64,000 nt of DNA, from the NCBI GenBank assembly GCA_020284085.1, contig JACEVL010000004.1, positions 471,307 through 535,306 on the forward strand, written 5' to 3'. Position numbers and translations under genes: made by a program. A model generated the notes under the pieces. It was not told where the DNA came from and did not search any database. It saw nothing but the letters and a program-made list of their open reading frames with translations. Origin of the DNA: Aporrectodea caliginosa. Taxonomy: Eukaryota; Annelida; Clitellata; Crassiclitellata; Lumbricidae. This document shows, piece by piece, positions 1 through 11,739 of this stretch (the stretch's first letter is position 1; each line of letters begins with the position of its first letter).

Positions 1-300
1 GGCCTTGCAAGCAAGACATAGACCTTACAAGAGAGACTGAGGCCTTACAAACAAGGCAGAGACCTTGCAAGCAAGACAGAGGCCTTGGCCGCCTTGCAAG
101 CAAGACATAGACCTTACAAGCAAGACAGAGGCCTACAAGCAAGACAGAGGCCTACAAGCAAGACAGAGGCCTTACAAACAAGGCAGAGACCTTGCAAACA
201 AGGCAGAGACCTTGCAAGCAAGACAGAGGCCTACAAGCAAGACAGAGAGCTGAAATCAAGGCAGAGCCATACAAGCAAGACAAAGGCTATATAATGAAGA
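1..300. repeat. Minisatellite, about 20-bp unit
   Basis: Tandem units close to CAAGACAGAGGCCTTACAAG repeat from the left edge to about 300 with substitutions and 1-2 base indels. The array runs off the left edge. Open frames across it are repeat translations on both strands, so I call no gene. Confidence 0.85.
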
Positions 301-459
301 GAGAGGCCCAGATATGCGTATTTAGTTCCGATTTGTGTTTGATCTAGAAAACCGAAGCAATTACAAAACAAGTTGAAATCATACACAACATTGGACGTGT
401 CATACGTGCAAACTTCGACAGATGCCATAGCAATCAAGACAGAGGTCGTGCTATACAAG

Positions 460-870
460 ACAGGTGCCAGTAAAAGTTAGACGGAGGTCGTGCGAAACAA
501 GACGAAGTCCAAGTTACGCAATACAAATGCACTGTTATACAATATATAGAAGCCAGGTAAAGTTACATGGAGGCCGTGTCAAGCAGGATAAAGGCCATGT
601 TATGCAAGGCAATGGCCACGCTATACAATACAAAGGCCATGTTATACAAAACAAATGCAAATGTTATGCAATGCAGAGACCAGCTAAAGTTAGACAGAGG
701 CCTTGTAAAAAGACACAAAGACCGTGTTATGCAGGGCGAAGGCCATGTTATGCAAAACAATGGCCATGCTATGCAAGACAAAGGCTAAGTTATGCAGGGC
801 ATATTCAATGCTATTCAGGACAGGGGTCAGGTAAAGTTAGACAAAGGCCGTGACAAACAAGACAAATGCC
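460..870. repeat. Diverged minisatellite related to the first array
   Basis: Irregular units containing AAAGGCCATG, TATGCAA, AAAGTTAGACAGAGGCC and similar words repeat about every 18-27 bases. They share the AGACAGAGGCC core with the array at 1-300, so both probably derive from one ancestral array. The 129-codon + frame here is Lys/Arg/Gln-rich repeat translation and is not called as a gene. Confidence 0.65.
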
Positions 871-1009
871 ATGACACGCACAGCAGAACGAAGACGATGA
901 CATTTTGCCAATGAACGGATGAGACGGCGATCAATGGTCGTCGATTGACGTCAATGAAACCACAGAGGACCAACGATTCAGCCACAATTTACATCTACTC
1001 AAATAAGTC

Positions 1010-1490
1010 CACTAACCTATGGAGAGTCTACTAACTGAGGGAGAGTCTACTAACCTAAGGACAGTCCACTTATATCTAAGGACAATCCACTGACCTAAGG
1101 ACGGTCCAATAACCTAAGGACAGTCCACTTACCTAAGGCCAGTCCACTTGCCTAAGGACAGTCCACTAACTTAGGTAGAGTTCAAAAAGGACAGTCCACT
1201 AACCTAGGGACAGTCCACTAATCTAAGGACAGTCCACTAACCTAAGGACAGTCCACTTACCTAAGGACAGTCCAATAACCTAAGGACAGTCCTCTAACCT
1301 AAGGACAGTCCACTAACCTAAGGACAGTCCACTAACCTAAGGACAGTCCACTGACCTAAGGACAGTCCAATAACCTAAGGACAGTCCACTAACCTAAGGA
1401 CAGTCCACTTATCTAAGGACATGCAGTCCACTGACCTAAGGACGGTCCATTAACCATAGGACAGTCCAATAACCGAAGGACAGTCCACCA
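1010..1490. repeat. Minisatellite, 19-bp unit
   Basis: About 25 tandem copies of CCTAAGGACAGTCCACTAA, many identical, others differing at one or two bases. The unit has no spacers, so this is not a CRISPR array. Confidence 0.9.
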
Positions 1491-1690
1491 GTGGTCAGAT
1501 TGCTCATCCAGAGGTATCGGATCTCCAAATATTTACACATATAAAACTTAGGCGTAAACCTAACTGGTGAACTATAACCGATATATTCGTTATTTGCTAT
1601 TCGGATAAACATAGCGTGTGTGAAACAAGGTGCATATGGTTTAGACTATTGTAACGGATCTCAGATCCGGCGGGATCCGGCTGAATCTAA

Positions 1691-1870
1691 GCACTGCAGT
1701 CCACTAATCTAAGGACAATCCTCTTACCGAAGGACAATCCACTAACCTAGGGAGAGTTCATTAACATAAGGACAGCCCACTAACCAAAGGACAGTCCAAT
1801 AACCTTAGGACAGTCCATTAACCTAGGAAGAATCCACTAACCTAAGGATAGTTCATTAGCCTATGGACAG
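1691..1870. repeat. Second block of the 19-bp minisatellite
   Basis: The same CCTAAGGACAGTCCACTAA unit resumes here in a more diverged form, after about 200 bases of unique sequence (1491-1690) containing GGATCTCAGATCCGG. The arrangement suggests one array split by an insertion or by decay. Confidence 0.75.
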
Positions 1871-2041
1871 CTGACGATGAATGCGCATGTCACAAAGACA
1901 GAAGAATAGGTGCTATATAAAGCTTGGTTACATAAGCTGATAGTAATCATCCGATGAAAGAGGAGGAAGCCGAGAGATATAATCTGATATGAGGAAACGG
2001 AAGAAGTACTACAGCGTCAAGCCGGTCAGAGGCAACGATAG

Positions 2042-2130
2042 ATTGTATTGTATTGTATTGTATTTGATCATTTATAAAGCGCTTCTCATAGCAGAAGCCT
2101 TTCAGAATCGCTCCCAGTGCGAGGTATACT
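2042..2130 (-). mobile_element. SINE/LINE 3' tail fragment with TATTG repeat
   Basis: Short TTGTA repeats sit next to TTTATAAAGCGCTTCTC and CAGAATCGCTCCC. Read on the - strand this resembles the tail with a GCGCTATATAAAT-type end found many times in the window. It is a fragment with no coding capacity. Confidence 0.35.
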
Positions 2131-4328
2131 CCGAGAGAAAAGGAAGGTTTTAAGGCGAGAGAAAGAGGTAGAGATGCTACTAGAGAGGATTGTAGAACGT
2201 AGAGAAGGAGGAAGTCGATTCTATAGAGAGCGACCTATGCAGGCAAAGGACCTGGATTGAGCCATTGTGGTCCTAACACGGGGAACGAAAAGGTCAAGCC
2301 GGTCAGAGGATCTGAGAGGACGCGACAGATGTTTGTTTGTTTCGATGATGGATGTTAAGCAAATTACCGACGTGACATTTCAGCCCAGCTTAAACAGTGG
2401 ACGGTCCCTCTCTCGAGTGGTCAGCTGTATGCGAGGGTTTACGAAGCGAAGTCCTGGGTTCAGTTCTCCGTTTTCAGTGTATGAAACTGTTCGTCTGTTG
2501 TGCAACAACAACAGAGAAGGGAAAATGTCCCTTTTGCACTTCAGCCGAAGTGTTTTTTCCAATCCAGGGCCCAGCGGATGAAGAAGGACCGTAATAAACG
2601 GTCGATTACCTTGTCGTATTCTGGAATGTCTGGGGGGCATCGTACGGGACGAGAAGTGAATCCCAGCGTTCGGTCGGTTGAAAGCCTACCCCCCAACCCC
2701 CAACCCCACCCCACCCCTCACCCGTTGACGATCGGAGGCGAAGACGGTGAAGACTATGAGGGCGGTGAGAGGATTCTGGATGTTCGTCTACGTGGAGTAA
2801 GCGTATAAACTATGTTATGAGAAGAGCTTTCACAACACGTCTGTCTGGAACAGCTGCCAGGTCGGCCGCTTATAAGGAAGTGTAACACAGTAAATAACGG
2901 CGGAATTGACTGGCGATATTTATTCGTCCGTCCGTCCGTCCGTTGAAGGCCTCGCGAGGGAAGGGAAGGGTGGAAGCGGAGTAGGGAACGAAGGACGAAG
3001 AAAAGAAGACGGATAGGATGACATAGACAGATAATGGAAAGCGTGGAAGAGCCGAGAGCCCGAGACGGATGAAGAAAGGTGGAAGAAAGCAACGGAAATG
3101 AGCGAGAAGAGGAAAGGAAGGAAGGAAGGATAGGGGAACATTAAAGGCAGCGAAGAGGAAATGAAGGAAATAAAGGTAGAAAGGACGAATTCGGTCGGAA
3201 TGAAGCGGTGATTTAACACTGAAGTAAATGGCTTCAGGTGTCGGTGGCTATGATTGGCTCTGGCCGCCACAGGAAATTCCATTTGAACCAGACTGAATTG
3301 CGAATCCGCCGCTCTAGAAGCCATTGGCTGAAATGAAATGGCACTTCAACAAATAGACCCTTAAACCACTGAATGACGGCCAAAGGAAATCGGGATCTTA
3401 GTTAGTGCCGACAACGATTCGTTCTTGCAATGGAAAGTACCAGTATACAAAGGATTGCAACGAAATATTGCCACGAGTGAGAAGGTCTGCTGGTTGGCAG
3501 TGCTCTGTCTGCGAATTTCATGAATTTTTGCTGACGACATCGTCATCTCGCCTCGAGTATTTGTCTGAAAGAGATAACCAGTAACGACCATGACACCGAA
3601 ACGCGGCTAAGGTAATCCCGTGTGTGTGTGATTTACCTTCTCTATAGCCACGTTATTCATAGAGCTTATCAGAACACAGGTTCCACCAAAGTCACTTTAT
3701 CAGAAGGTGCGTCAGACCTCTTACTGGTGCCCCAAGGGGGCAAGAAGTTTCAATTCTGGGCACAACACTGCGAGATAGACCGAGATTCGGTCTGCCTTGT
3801 CGACGACAGTTTAAGACTAGAACCGCCCAGAAATTTCCTCCGAAGTTGTCTAAGTGAACTTAGTGCCTGGAAATCCGTCACCACATTCGTCGGCCTACGA
3901 CTTATAATGAGATTAGCTGGTATAATAGAGGAAGACATTCACTGCTGCACCGATTAGTAGGTTGATCGTCGACCTGAACTGCGGTTCTTTTTGATCCAGC
4001 GCTCGTGAATAAGCTGGTGCCCTGCGCTTGGCTTTCGAGTGACGCTCTATAGGAGTGTGGAGTTTACGACTACGATTACAAATTGCAAATCCAGTACCAT
4101 AGATGCCAGAACTGTTGACGGGAATCCGTTTGTTGGCTCTACGTGTGTGTGTGGTCCCGCCACTGGTGACTCTTCTAGCTGACTCTGCATTGTCTTAATG
4201 ACATTTGACCTCACTTAGGTTAGTACAGAGAACGGGGCGGTCTGAACGCCACTGATTAGTTTCTGCCTTTTACTTTCGCTATAGAAATGTTCAATTACAA
4301 TTACAGATATACATGAGAGATGCCCGTA

Positions 4329-4331
<3 letters not shown>
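2131..4331. other. No gene recognised; short GTCC repeat
   Basis: I see no splice-bounded coding exon or recognisable protein here. A short (CGTC)n run lies at 2923-2942. A + frame at 3622-3957 (111 codons) has ordinary composition but no recognised domain, and nothing flanks it to support a gene. Confidence 0.4.

Positions 4332-4395
<64 letters not shown>
4332..4395. repeat. (AG)n microsatellite
   Basis: An uninterrupted AG dinucleotide run of about 63 bases. Confidence 0.97.
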
Positions 4396-4397
<2 letters not shown>

Positions 4398-5339
4398 ATT
4401 GAGAGAGACCCGTTGAAAATTCCGCTACAAAAATGACAAGTTATAAAGCCAAAGACGATGTGGATTCATATTTCATTTCATTTCTAGCATTTCGACGGAT
4501 GTGTTGATAAAGCTTCCAACTCACCTCAGATGTTACCTTTATTAAGAGCGCCCATATATTTATTGCCTCCTCGTCTGCAACTGTGATTTGGAAATTGGCG
4601 CATTATATAAATTGTTACATTATGTAGTTGGTTTGCGATCAGAGACGTTATCTTCACACACTGTGCAAACTGGTATTGGACAAAACAGATTTATGTCGAC
4701 TAGTAAAGACACACTTAGTTAATTTACGAAAACTAAACAAAGTTTATTGTGTTTCAGCTTCATCTTTTGTTTATCATGAAATAATTTATCAAATTATATG
4801 TCTTTTCATCGGGTTCAACCGTTCATGTCCATTTCATTTGTCGTTTCTTTGTTCAAAGAAAATGTTGACAAATTTTGCAACGACTGGGGGTCTGGTGAGC
4901 GTCGTAAGCTACCCAGTGGGGTCTGGGGCTGCCGTTTTAGCCACTTTATTTTACCAAATTGGCTTTTTATTTTTATACATTATCCCTTATTTAAGTCATG
5001 CGTAGAAGTTTTGAAAATATGACATAATGAGTTAACCATGCCACCAAAACAATTTATATAAATAAGTAGGCTAATGACTCTAAATTTAAATATTGATTTC
5101 ACTTACAATGTAAGTGCAGAATAATTAGCCTATACTATAAAAGTCATTAAACTACAATGATCTGTCAGGCTATGCAATGCATGTTACATTATCTAACAAA
5201 ACACTATTATATTGAACATCTGTGGCTGGAATCGATGGATGTCTTAAGTTCAATTTCAAACCTACTAGGCTACTGTTACGGAAGAATTTAGAAGGTTAAT
5301 AATTTAATATTGTAAATTAACATTAAAAGTAGAGTATTA

Positions 5340-5622
5340 CCTGGGACAATCACCCAAACTACAGGGACAAATCCTTAAACTACTGGGACAAATGCTTAAA
5401 CTACTGGGACAATCCAAACTACTGGGACAAATCCGAAAACTACTGGGACAAATCCGAAAACTACTGGGACAAATCCGAAAACTACTGGGACAAATCCTAA
5501 AACTACTGGAACAAATCCTTAAACTACTGGAACAAATCCTAAAACTACAGGGACAAATCCTAAAACTACTGGAACAAATCCTAAAACTACTGGAACAAAT
5601 CCTAAAACTACAGGGACAGTTA
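5340..5622. repeat. Minisatellite, 21-bp unit encoding a heptad
   Basis: About 13 units close to AAATCCGAAAACTACTGGGAC repeat with a mostly 21-base period. Because 21 is a multiple of three, a + frame (5392-5673) stays open and reads as repeated Leu-Leu-Gly/Glu-Gln-Ile-Lys/Arg-Lys heptads. No splice sites or flanking domains support translation, so I treat it as a repeat. Confidence 0.9.
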
Positions 5623-6814
5623 AAATATGCACTGATCTACAGTGTCGCTGCCTCTGTCGGACTTTGCGTTTAAATACCTCACAATGATGATAATATTGCG
5701 TCATCCGGACAAACTTAGTGTTAACTCGAGCAGACATAGATCGTTGCAACATAAGATTATACAGTCATCATAATCGTTTAATATCAGTCGGGGACAGGAC
5801 AGCAATAGCAAGGACAGAAGAATAAGTTTTTTTCTGGGTCAATATTATTGTTCAATTGTTATATTGTTCAAACTGAATTATTCAAAGGCTGGCTTACTAC
5901 TAGTAATTTATTGCTGTTTGTTATCATTATTTTTCAGTCAGGTCTTTGCCATTGCCAGTGCTGCTTTCTTGCTAAGAACCATGGCTACTTGCTCACGTAT
6001 AAACAGCATATGCATGCATTTGTTTTTTTTGTCTTCTCGATGTTAGAACTTTGTAGGCTACTGATATGGTAGACTTCTCCTTTTCCGCACCATCTTGTCG
6101 TGCAAAAGTCCTACAACAGCTCATCTGTTTTCTAGTTTTTAACTGCTAAGTCCAGCGCCCCTTTAATAAGCTTTATACGACAGAGTATCGACGTTCACGT
6201 TCCTCTGCTGTTGAGTCTGGAGCCTGTGTTCTGTTTTCTAGTGTTAACTGCTGTGGTGGTAGTAGAGGTGGTATAAGTAGCGGCAATTGTTGCTGTTTTC
6301 GTTGATGTCGTTGTTCCTGGTGTTGCTGTTGTTCTGCTGGCCAACTTATCATATCCGGCCATTGCCAAGTGCGCGACCTTGGTAAAGCTGTGAGGCTTCC
6401 GAGCAGGGTTCTGTTTTCGAGTCTCTGGCCATTTCATTCGTTCTCTTGTCGGCGTATTTATCTGGTGCCTGACCGCGGCTCCAAGATATAGTATAGATGA
6501 CCAGATCATCAGTGTTGAGACTGTCCCTTGAGGCATTTCACATGCACGTCACGTACCATATATGATACAATTCAAAGCAAACAAATATGCAATGCCAACG
6601 TATAAATATTATATATATATATAAACGTATAAACAGTATATATTTATATGAACGTATAAATAGTATATGTATACCACCAACTTGAATTGAGACTAAAGAG
6701 GGGAATCTACGAAGATAATATCCAGCAGAAATACGAAGAGATAGAGAGGAACATATCGATTGGCGATCAAGACATCTTAGAAGATACTTGGACAAGCATG
6801 CAAACATCTATCTC

Positions 6815-6867
6815 GGAGGGGCGCTATATAAGTCCTCTGAATGAATGAATGAATGAATGAATGAATT
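6815..6867 (+). mobile_element. Retroposon tail: GCGCTATATAA plus (GAAT)n
   Basis: GGGGCGCTATATAAGTCCTCT followed by seven GAAT repeats. The same ending closes the LINE fragment at 47745-47960, so this is a 3' end of the same retroposon group, here 5'-truncated. Confidence 0.6.
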
Positions 6868-6904
6868 AAATTAAAGGAGAGTTTCACGTTCCTCACAAGC
6901 ATTT

Positions 6905-7400
6905 GAAAAAATGCCACGATATGGAGAAACAGGGAAATGTGAAAGAAAACCAAGACAACGTGAAACGTTATACAACCAATTCCCTATATGGATCAAAATG
7001 CTGGACAATAATGCGAAAGAAGGCGATACAAGAATCCTAATAGCAGAAATGAGTTGGCTGCGAAAGATTGCAGGAATTTCTAGACTGCAAAAAATAGAGA
7101 TAATGAAAATAAGACAGCTTTTAGATATTCCACTAACTCTGCTGGACAAAGTCATTCAGCGAGGATTCCTGTGGTTTGGTCATTTGGAGAGAATGCCACT
7201 TGACCGAATCCCACGCAATGCAGACATGTAGGATTAGAAAGAGATAGAAACAAAGGAAGACCATCGAGGACTTAATAGGATTTGGACTAAACAGCAGATA
7301 AGCACTGGACTTGACAAATGACCGAAACAGTGAAGGTCATTTATTTATACCCATCGCCGTCAATGCCTGACGCCAGGAACGGATGATGATGATGATGAAG
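6905..7400 (+). pseudogene. RTE-like LINE remnant (C-terminal pol region)
   Basis: The + frame at 6911-7231 contains EMSWLRKIAGISRLQKIEI and, further on, RGFLWFGHLERMP. This matches the C-terminal pattern of RTE-like non-LTR retrotransposon polyproteins (MxWLRRIxGISRxDRI ... RLRWFGHVxRMP). The catalytic reverse-transcriptase core is absent, so the copy is 5'-truncated and dead. It is followed about 150 bases later by a short GAT/GATGAA repeat at 7382-7399, the simple-repeat ending typical of RTE elements. The family is recognised from motif memory; the exact clade is inference. Confidence 0.7.
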
Positions 7401-8509
7401 AAAAAAGTTAACTCACGCAAATAGTTGCATGAACACAATAGTTTGGTCTAAAGAATAATTACATCGCGTGTCGCTGATGGTGTTAACTCTGGCGCAATCT
7501 AGTCACAGAGAAATGCCAATGGGCAATTAACTAGCAGCAATTAACATTAGCAATGGAAGTGACTTGATAACTTCGTACACAGCTCCTCATTGGCTCGTTA
7601 GACGCGCTATATAAATGCTCAGTTACATTACATGCATCATGATGCATGTCAAAAAAGGTCAAACGGAGACACCATGTATAAACCTACTCGTTCATATTCA
7701 TGAAAACGACAAGCAGAATAAAAAAACATTGTTGCGCAGTGAGCGACGATGAAAGTTTCCTCTTGGCAGCGATTCCCTATGTTTCCATAGCTAGTATACG
7801 GTAAACAATGAGAGTGAATTTGCTCGTAATGGGATGCGTGGGCTGCGCATTCATCTCCATCCATTTCCCCGATAGGTCGTGAGTTGATAAGGGGCGCAAA
7901 GTCCTGGCCATGCAGAGCCTCTGTGATCGATGCATCAGCGATGTAGGCAGGCCTTGAAGTCAAGCTGCGGTTTGGCCCGATAAGTACAATGACGACGCTG
8001 CTTAATCTAATCTTTTGACGCAATTAATGGCGTTAATTAATCTAATCTAATGGCTTCTGTAGCGCCAGCCTCTAATGATGACATATCGGAGTCGAAATTT
8101 GGTTCGTCGAGTGACTGAACACAACTCAGGACGACGTTGATTTGACGTCAGAGCCACTCCTCATTCGCTTTGAAGTCGAAGGAACGGAAGTCCTCCACGG
8201 ATCGCCAAGATGGCCGCTGTTGACAAAGACTGTAGGAAACGTATTGTGCCAGATATTTATATAGCGCCCGACGAGAGTCTCTCAGAATGAAAGATAACGA
8301 CGTCGAGACTTGGTCTCGTCATCTCGTCTACTGGTGACTTTTAGAGCACCAGACGAGCAACGATACAGGAGCCAACCAGCGGCAGCAGGGCGCCTCACAG
8401 CCAGAAAGGGCAGAGATTCATAACAGCAGCGAAAGGGTTAATGACTGGATAAAGAGCACTAAGGCCTGCGTTAATCTGTTTAGGCTTGATTTTCCTATAT
8501 TATTGCTAT

Positions 8510-8766
<257 letters not shown>

Positions 8767-8811
8767 TTAGCTTATGGCACATTATGATAATTAATATTAA
8801 TTATTATTCAG

Positions 8812-9044
8812 ACGATGCGAAGGAAATCGTGAGGATGTCAGCGAAAGGCTGTCTCTTCGTTGGTGAGACGTTCCTTTGCCTGTTGGCGTCCATCATCTGC
8901 CATATTGTGTACCTTACAAATGCCACCGATGCGGGCGGACTCCGCAACGACGTCGCCGCCCGGCAAAGGCCAGACCACGACTCGATCTCCGAGATCTCGA
9001 ATCCAGCCACCCGTGTTCTTACCCAGTGTCAAGTCATATGCCAG
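8812..9044 (+). CDS. Candidate exon with signal-peptide-like start
   Basis: A stop-free GC-rich segment sits between a plausible acceptor (TTATTATTCAG before 8812) and a strong donor (CCAG then GTAAGA at 9045). An ATG at 8835 begins MSAKGCLFVGETFLCLLASI and continues hydrophobic to LTNATDAGG. That reads like a signal peptide with a cleavable Ala end, followed by a polar region. From the ATG the exon is exactly 70 codons and ends in phase 0. It is on the same strand as the receptor kinase gene, whose first traced exon is 21 kb downstream and needs a phase 1 predecessor. The two cannot join directly; another exon would be needed. It could belong to the receptor, to another gene, or be chance, because several overlapping frames here are also open. 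Confidence 0.33.
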
Positions 9045-9204
9045 GTAAGACGCGTAAATTAGAGGAGCATTCATATTCAGACCAGACAGTAAAGCCATCA
9101 TCAGGGTCTTTTTCAGGGATAGATAGGTCAGCCGACTAATTCTGGTCGATGATGAAGTAATTTCTGTCTCTTTCTACGCAGGTCTCTTCGCACTGGGAAC
9201 GCCT

Positions 9205-9262
9205 CTGATTAGTCAATTGATGCTTCTTGGTCATATATACTGGCGCTTAATCAGAGCGTAAT
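9205..9262 (+). mobile_element. SINE tail (TGGCGCTTAAT type)
   Basis: CAATTGATGCTT ... ACTGGCGCTTAATCAGAGCG matches the ends of the SINEs at 24952-25141 and 39300-39481. It runs straight into the GAT microsatellite that follows, as it does at 39480. Confidence 0.55.
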
Positions 9263-9309
9263 AATGAAGATGATGATAATGACGACGACGACGATGATGA
9301 TGAAGATGA

Positions 9310-9388
<79 letters not shown>

Positions 9389-9390
9389 TG

Positions 9391-9450
<60 letters not shown>
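9263..9450. repeat. Compound microsatellite (GAT)n-(GATGAC)n-(AAT)n
   Basis: GAT repeats, then about nine GATGAC units, then about 60 bases of AAT. It abuts a SINE tail on its left side, the expected position for a tail-derived repeat. Confidence 0.95.
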
Positions 9451-9452
<2 letters not shown>

Positions 9453-9455
9453 TAA

Positions 9456-10800
9456 TGATAATTTGTCATCCGATTCTTCACTTCGGTAATGCTTGCAGCA
9501 TATGCCGCCATTTCGATTTTAGGAGTGTGCATTTGCTATTATGTATACTCTATGAATATTTCATTTTCACCATAGTGTTCATTTTCACCAGAGAGTTCAA
9601 CAGTGTTCGGTAGTGATATTTGACGTCATCCTTATGTTTAAGAATCCATATTTACTTTTAATCAGCAATACGCACGAGTTATTCTTTATATACATTTGAT
9701 CATCTATTGCTATTTCTTTTGAACCACAACCTATGAGCTTCTGCCTTGTTTAGATGTCTACATCCGTCCTGCTCTTGTTCAAAAACGTATAATATTTTCT
9801 TTAAATTAACAATGCACATTGACTTAGACTAGGTAGGTCTACATCGTACAATGCACACGATCGAGTCATTAGTCTGCATAGATCTGACATTCTCCTTTTG
9901 ATGAATGTAGGCCCTACATATTCTTTTAATCAACAATGAAAGCAAGTCACTATTTAGTTTTCATCAGTAGATTTTCATCCTCTCATTTAGGAGAACGATG
10001 ACGAAAGTGTGAAATTCTTCTTTTGATGAACGTTTCTGCAACACATCTGCAACTTTTAATGTAGTGCCCAACCGTGTAGGAACTGCTTTTTTATTTACCG
10101 TAAGCGGTGTATGATGTAGAGTCGTTTCTGACAGATTTTATAAATCATTCACTTCGCTAGACCTATGATATCAACGGATCGTAATTGAACATAACAGACA
10201 CGTCAGACTTTCGCTGAGGTTAAGGGCTGTTGCTAAAACTTGGTTGTTAAAACGTCGCATAGCAGCAAATGTACAATATTGGCAATTTACTGTTCGTGCA
10301 AGACTAAACAATCCGTTCAGCCTATTTATATGATTTGTGTTTATGTGTTTCTCGATGGAGAGATTAGTTAGAACACTGATAGAATGGTCTTAAAACAGAA
10401 CTCAGCCAGACTACCAGACACCGAGATTGGCACGGGTAGTCATTATCAGAACCTAGTAATTAAAAGTGTACACGGAGTAGAATTACCGAGTCAAGAGTAA
10501 GCTATGGCACATGACTCATGTATATATATATATATATATATAGCCTATTATGTGTGTGCTAGCCAGTGTACGTAAGTCACTACACATATCCGATATATAA
10601 CAACCATATACGACCATATGAAATATCGAGCTATGTCTCCAGATATATCAAGCTTTACTTAGCCAGCTTTACACAGTATATAAATCAATAAGGCCAACAC
10701 ATATATCTGATTATATATATATATATATTGTATTTATATATGTATTGTGTCTATATGTATATATATCGGATTTGATAGGCTATCTGTTGGACTCCGTGGC
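9456..10800. other. AT-rich stretch without genes
   Basis: I find no exon-like segment. Short (TA)n tracts lie at 10519-10543 and 10712-10760. The rest is unique AT-rich sequence with frequent stops in all frames. Confidence 0.5.
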
Positions 10801-10984
10801 CAGGCAAATAGAGAAGAATCGGATTTACTTAGGCCGTTCTTCCATTAAAGGAACGATCTTTGGGTCGAGTGTCCTGATCCGTTAGTTTGAATATGGCGCA
10901 GTGACATGTGCTTCTGCTGATTGGCGTACGACTCAGTTGTTTGCTTCTTTGATTTTCAATGAGGCAATGACGCAAGTGGCTTCT

Positions 10985-10998
10985 GCGCCCCCTGGTGG
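10985..10998 (-). promoter_or_regulatory. Candidate CTCF-type insulator site
   Basis: The + strand reads GCGCCCCCTGGTGG, whose reverse complement CCACCAGGGGGCGC equals the core bilaterian CTCF consensus. It sits in a locally GC-rich patch in otherwise AT-rich DNA. A 14-base match alone cannot prove binding. Confidence 0.35.
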
Positions 10999-11094
10999 CG
11001 ACGTTCTCCAACTGCGGCGGTCATCGGCCGGTGCCGCTCTCAAACTATTGACCAATGAACCAGAGATATGTAAGCACATAAAATATAAGACCTG

Positions 11095-11310
11095 TTGTGT
11101 CTAATATAAGACGTATTGTGTCTAAAATATTAGACGTATTGTGTCTAAAATTTACCAAAGATATGTAATCTCATAAGATATTAGACGTATAGTGTGTCTA
11201 AAATATAAGACGTATTGTGTCTAAAATATTAGACGTATTGTGTCTAAAATTTACCAAAGATATGTAAGCACATACAGATATTAAACGTATTGTGTTCTAA
11301 AATATTAGTT
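11095..11310. repeat. Minisatellite with TATTGTGTCTAAAATATTAGACG unit
   Basis: About seven copies of (T)AAGACGTATTGTGTCTAAAA/ATATTAGACGTATTGTGTC occur, with an intervening TTACCAAAGATATGTAA phrase appearing twice. The array is therefore a 23-24 base unit inside a larger higher-order repeat of about 110 bases. Confidence 0.8.
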
Positions 11311-11429
11311 CGATTGCATAGGCCTTCAAAGCAGCTGTAGACCTAGGCTAAAGCATATAAAGAACTTAATCAAGATTGCGATGCTTTGCACGTTTGGTTA
11401 CGTTCTTCAGATGCTTTGCCGTAAGTATA

Positions 11430-11505
11430 CAACTCGTTGTGGAGTCCTATTCAACTCAACACTATGGCAGAAGAGCTGCTCGAGGACTGCTCATCGGAAA
11501 ATTAT
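11430..11505 (+). repeat. Unknown dispersed repeat, inverted partial copy
   Basis: ATTCAACTCAACACTATGGC followed by AGAAGAGCTGCTCGAGGAC is the reverse complement of sequence at 14225-14262, with a weaker match at 13160-13210. This is one end of a three-copy local family of unknown class. Confidence 0.6.
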
Positions 11506-11574
11506 AGCAGAAGTTTATCCAACGTCATGTTTTTGTGCCGGTTGTTGTTTTCCCTCTTCTCGAGTCATCTCTCT

Positions 11575-11715
11575 CTGTCTCTGTCTCTCTGTCTCTGTCT
11601 CTATGTCTCTGTCTCTATGTCTCTGTCTCTGTCTGTCTGTCTCTTTCTGACGATGTCTCTCTGTCTTTCTCTCTCTGTCTCTCTCTCTCTGTCGCTGTCT
11701 CTATGCCTCTGTCTT
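11575..11715. repeat. (CTGTCT)n microsatellite
   Basis: An imperfect run of CTCTGT and CTATGT hexanucleotides. The long hydrophobic Ser/Leu/Val frames crossing it are artefacts. Confidence 0.95.
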
Positions 11716-11739
11716 TTATCAAGACCAATCAAGTTATAT

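Noticed and set aside
1010..1490. Regularly repeated 19-mers resembling a CRISPR array
   Set aside because: The units are directly contiguous with no unique spacers, and the genome is animal.
3622..3957. A 111-codon + frame of normal composition
   Set aside because: No start context, splice sites, homology or partner exons; kept only as unassigned sequence.
7649..8023. A 124-codon - strand frame
   Set aside because: No recognisable domain, no splice partners, and a retroposon-like tail lies just beside it.
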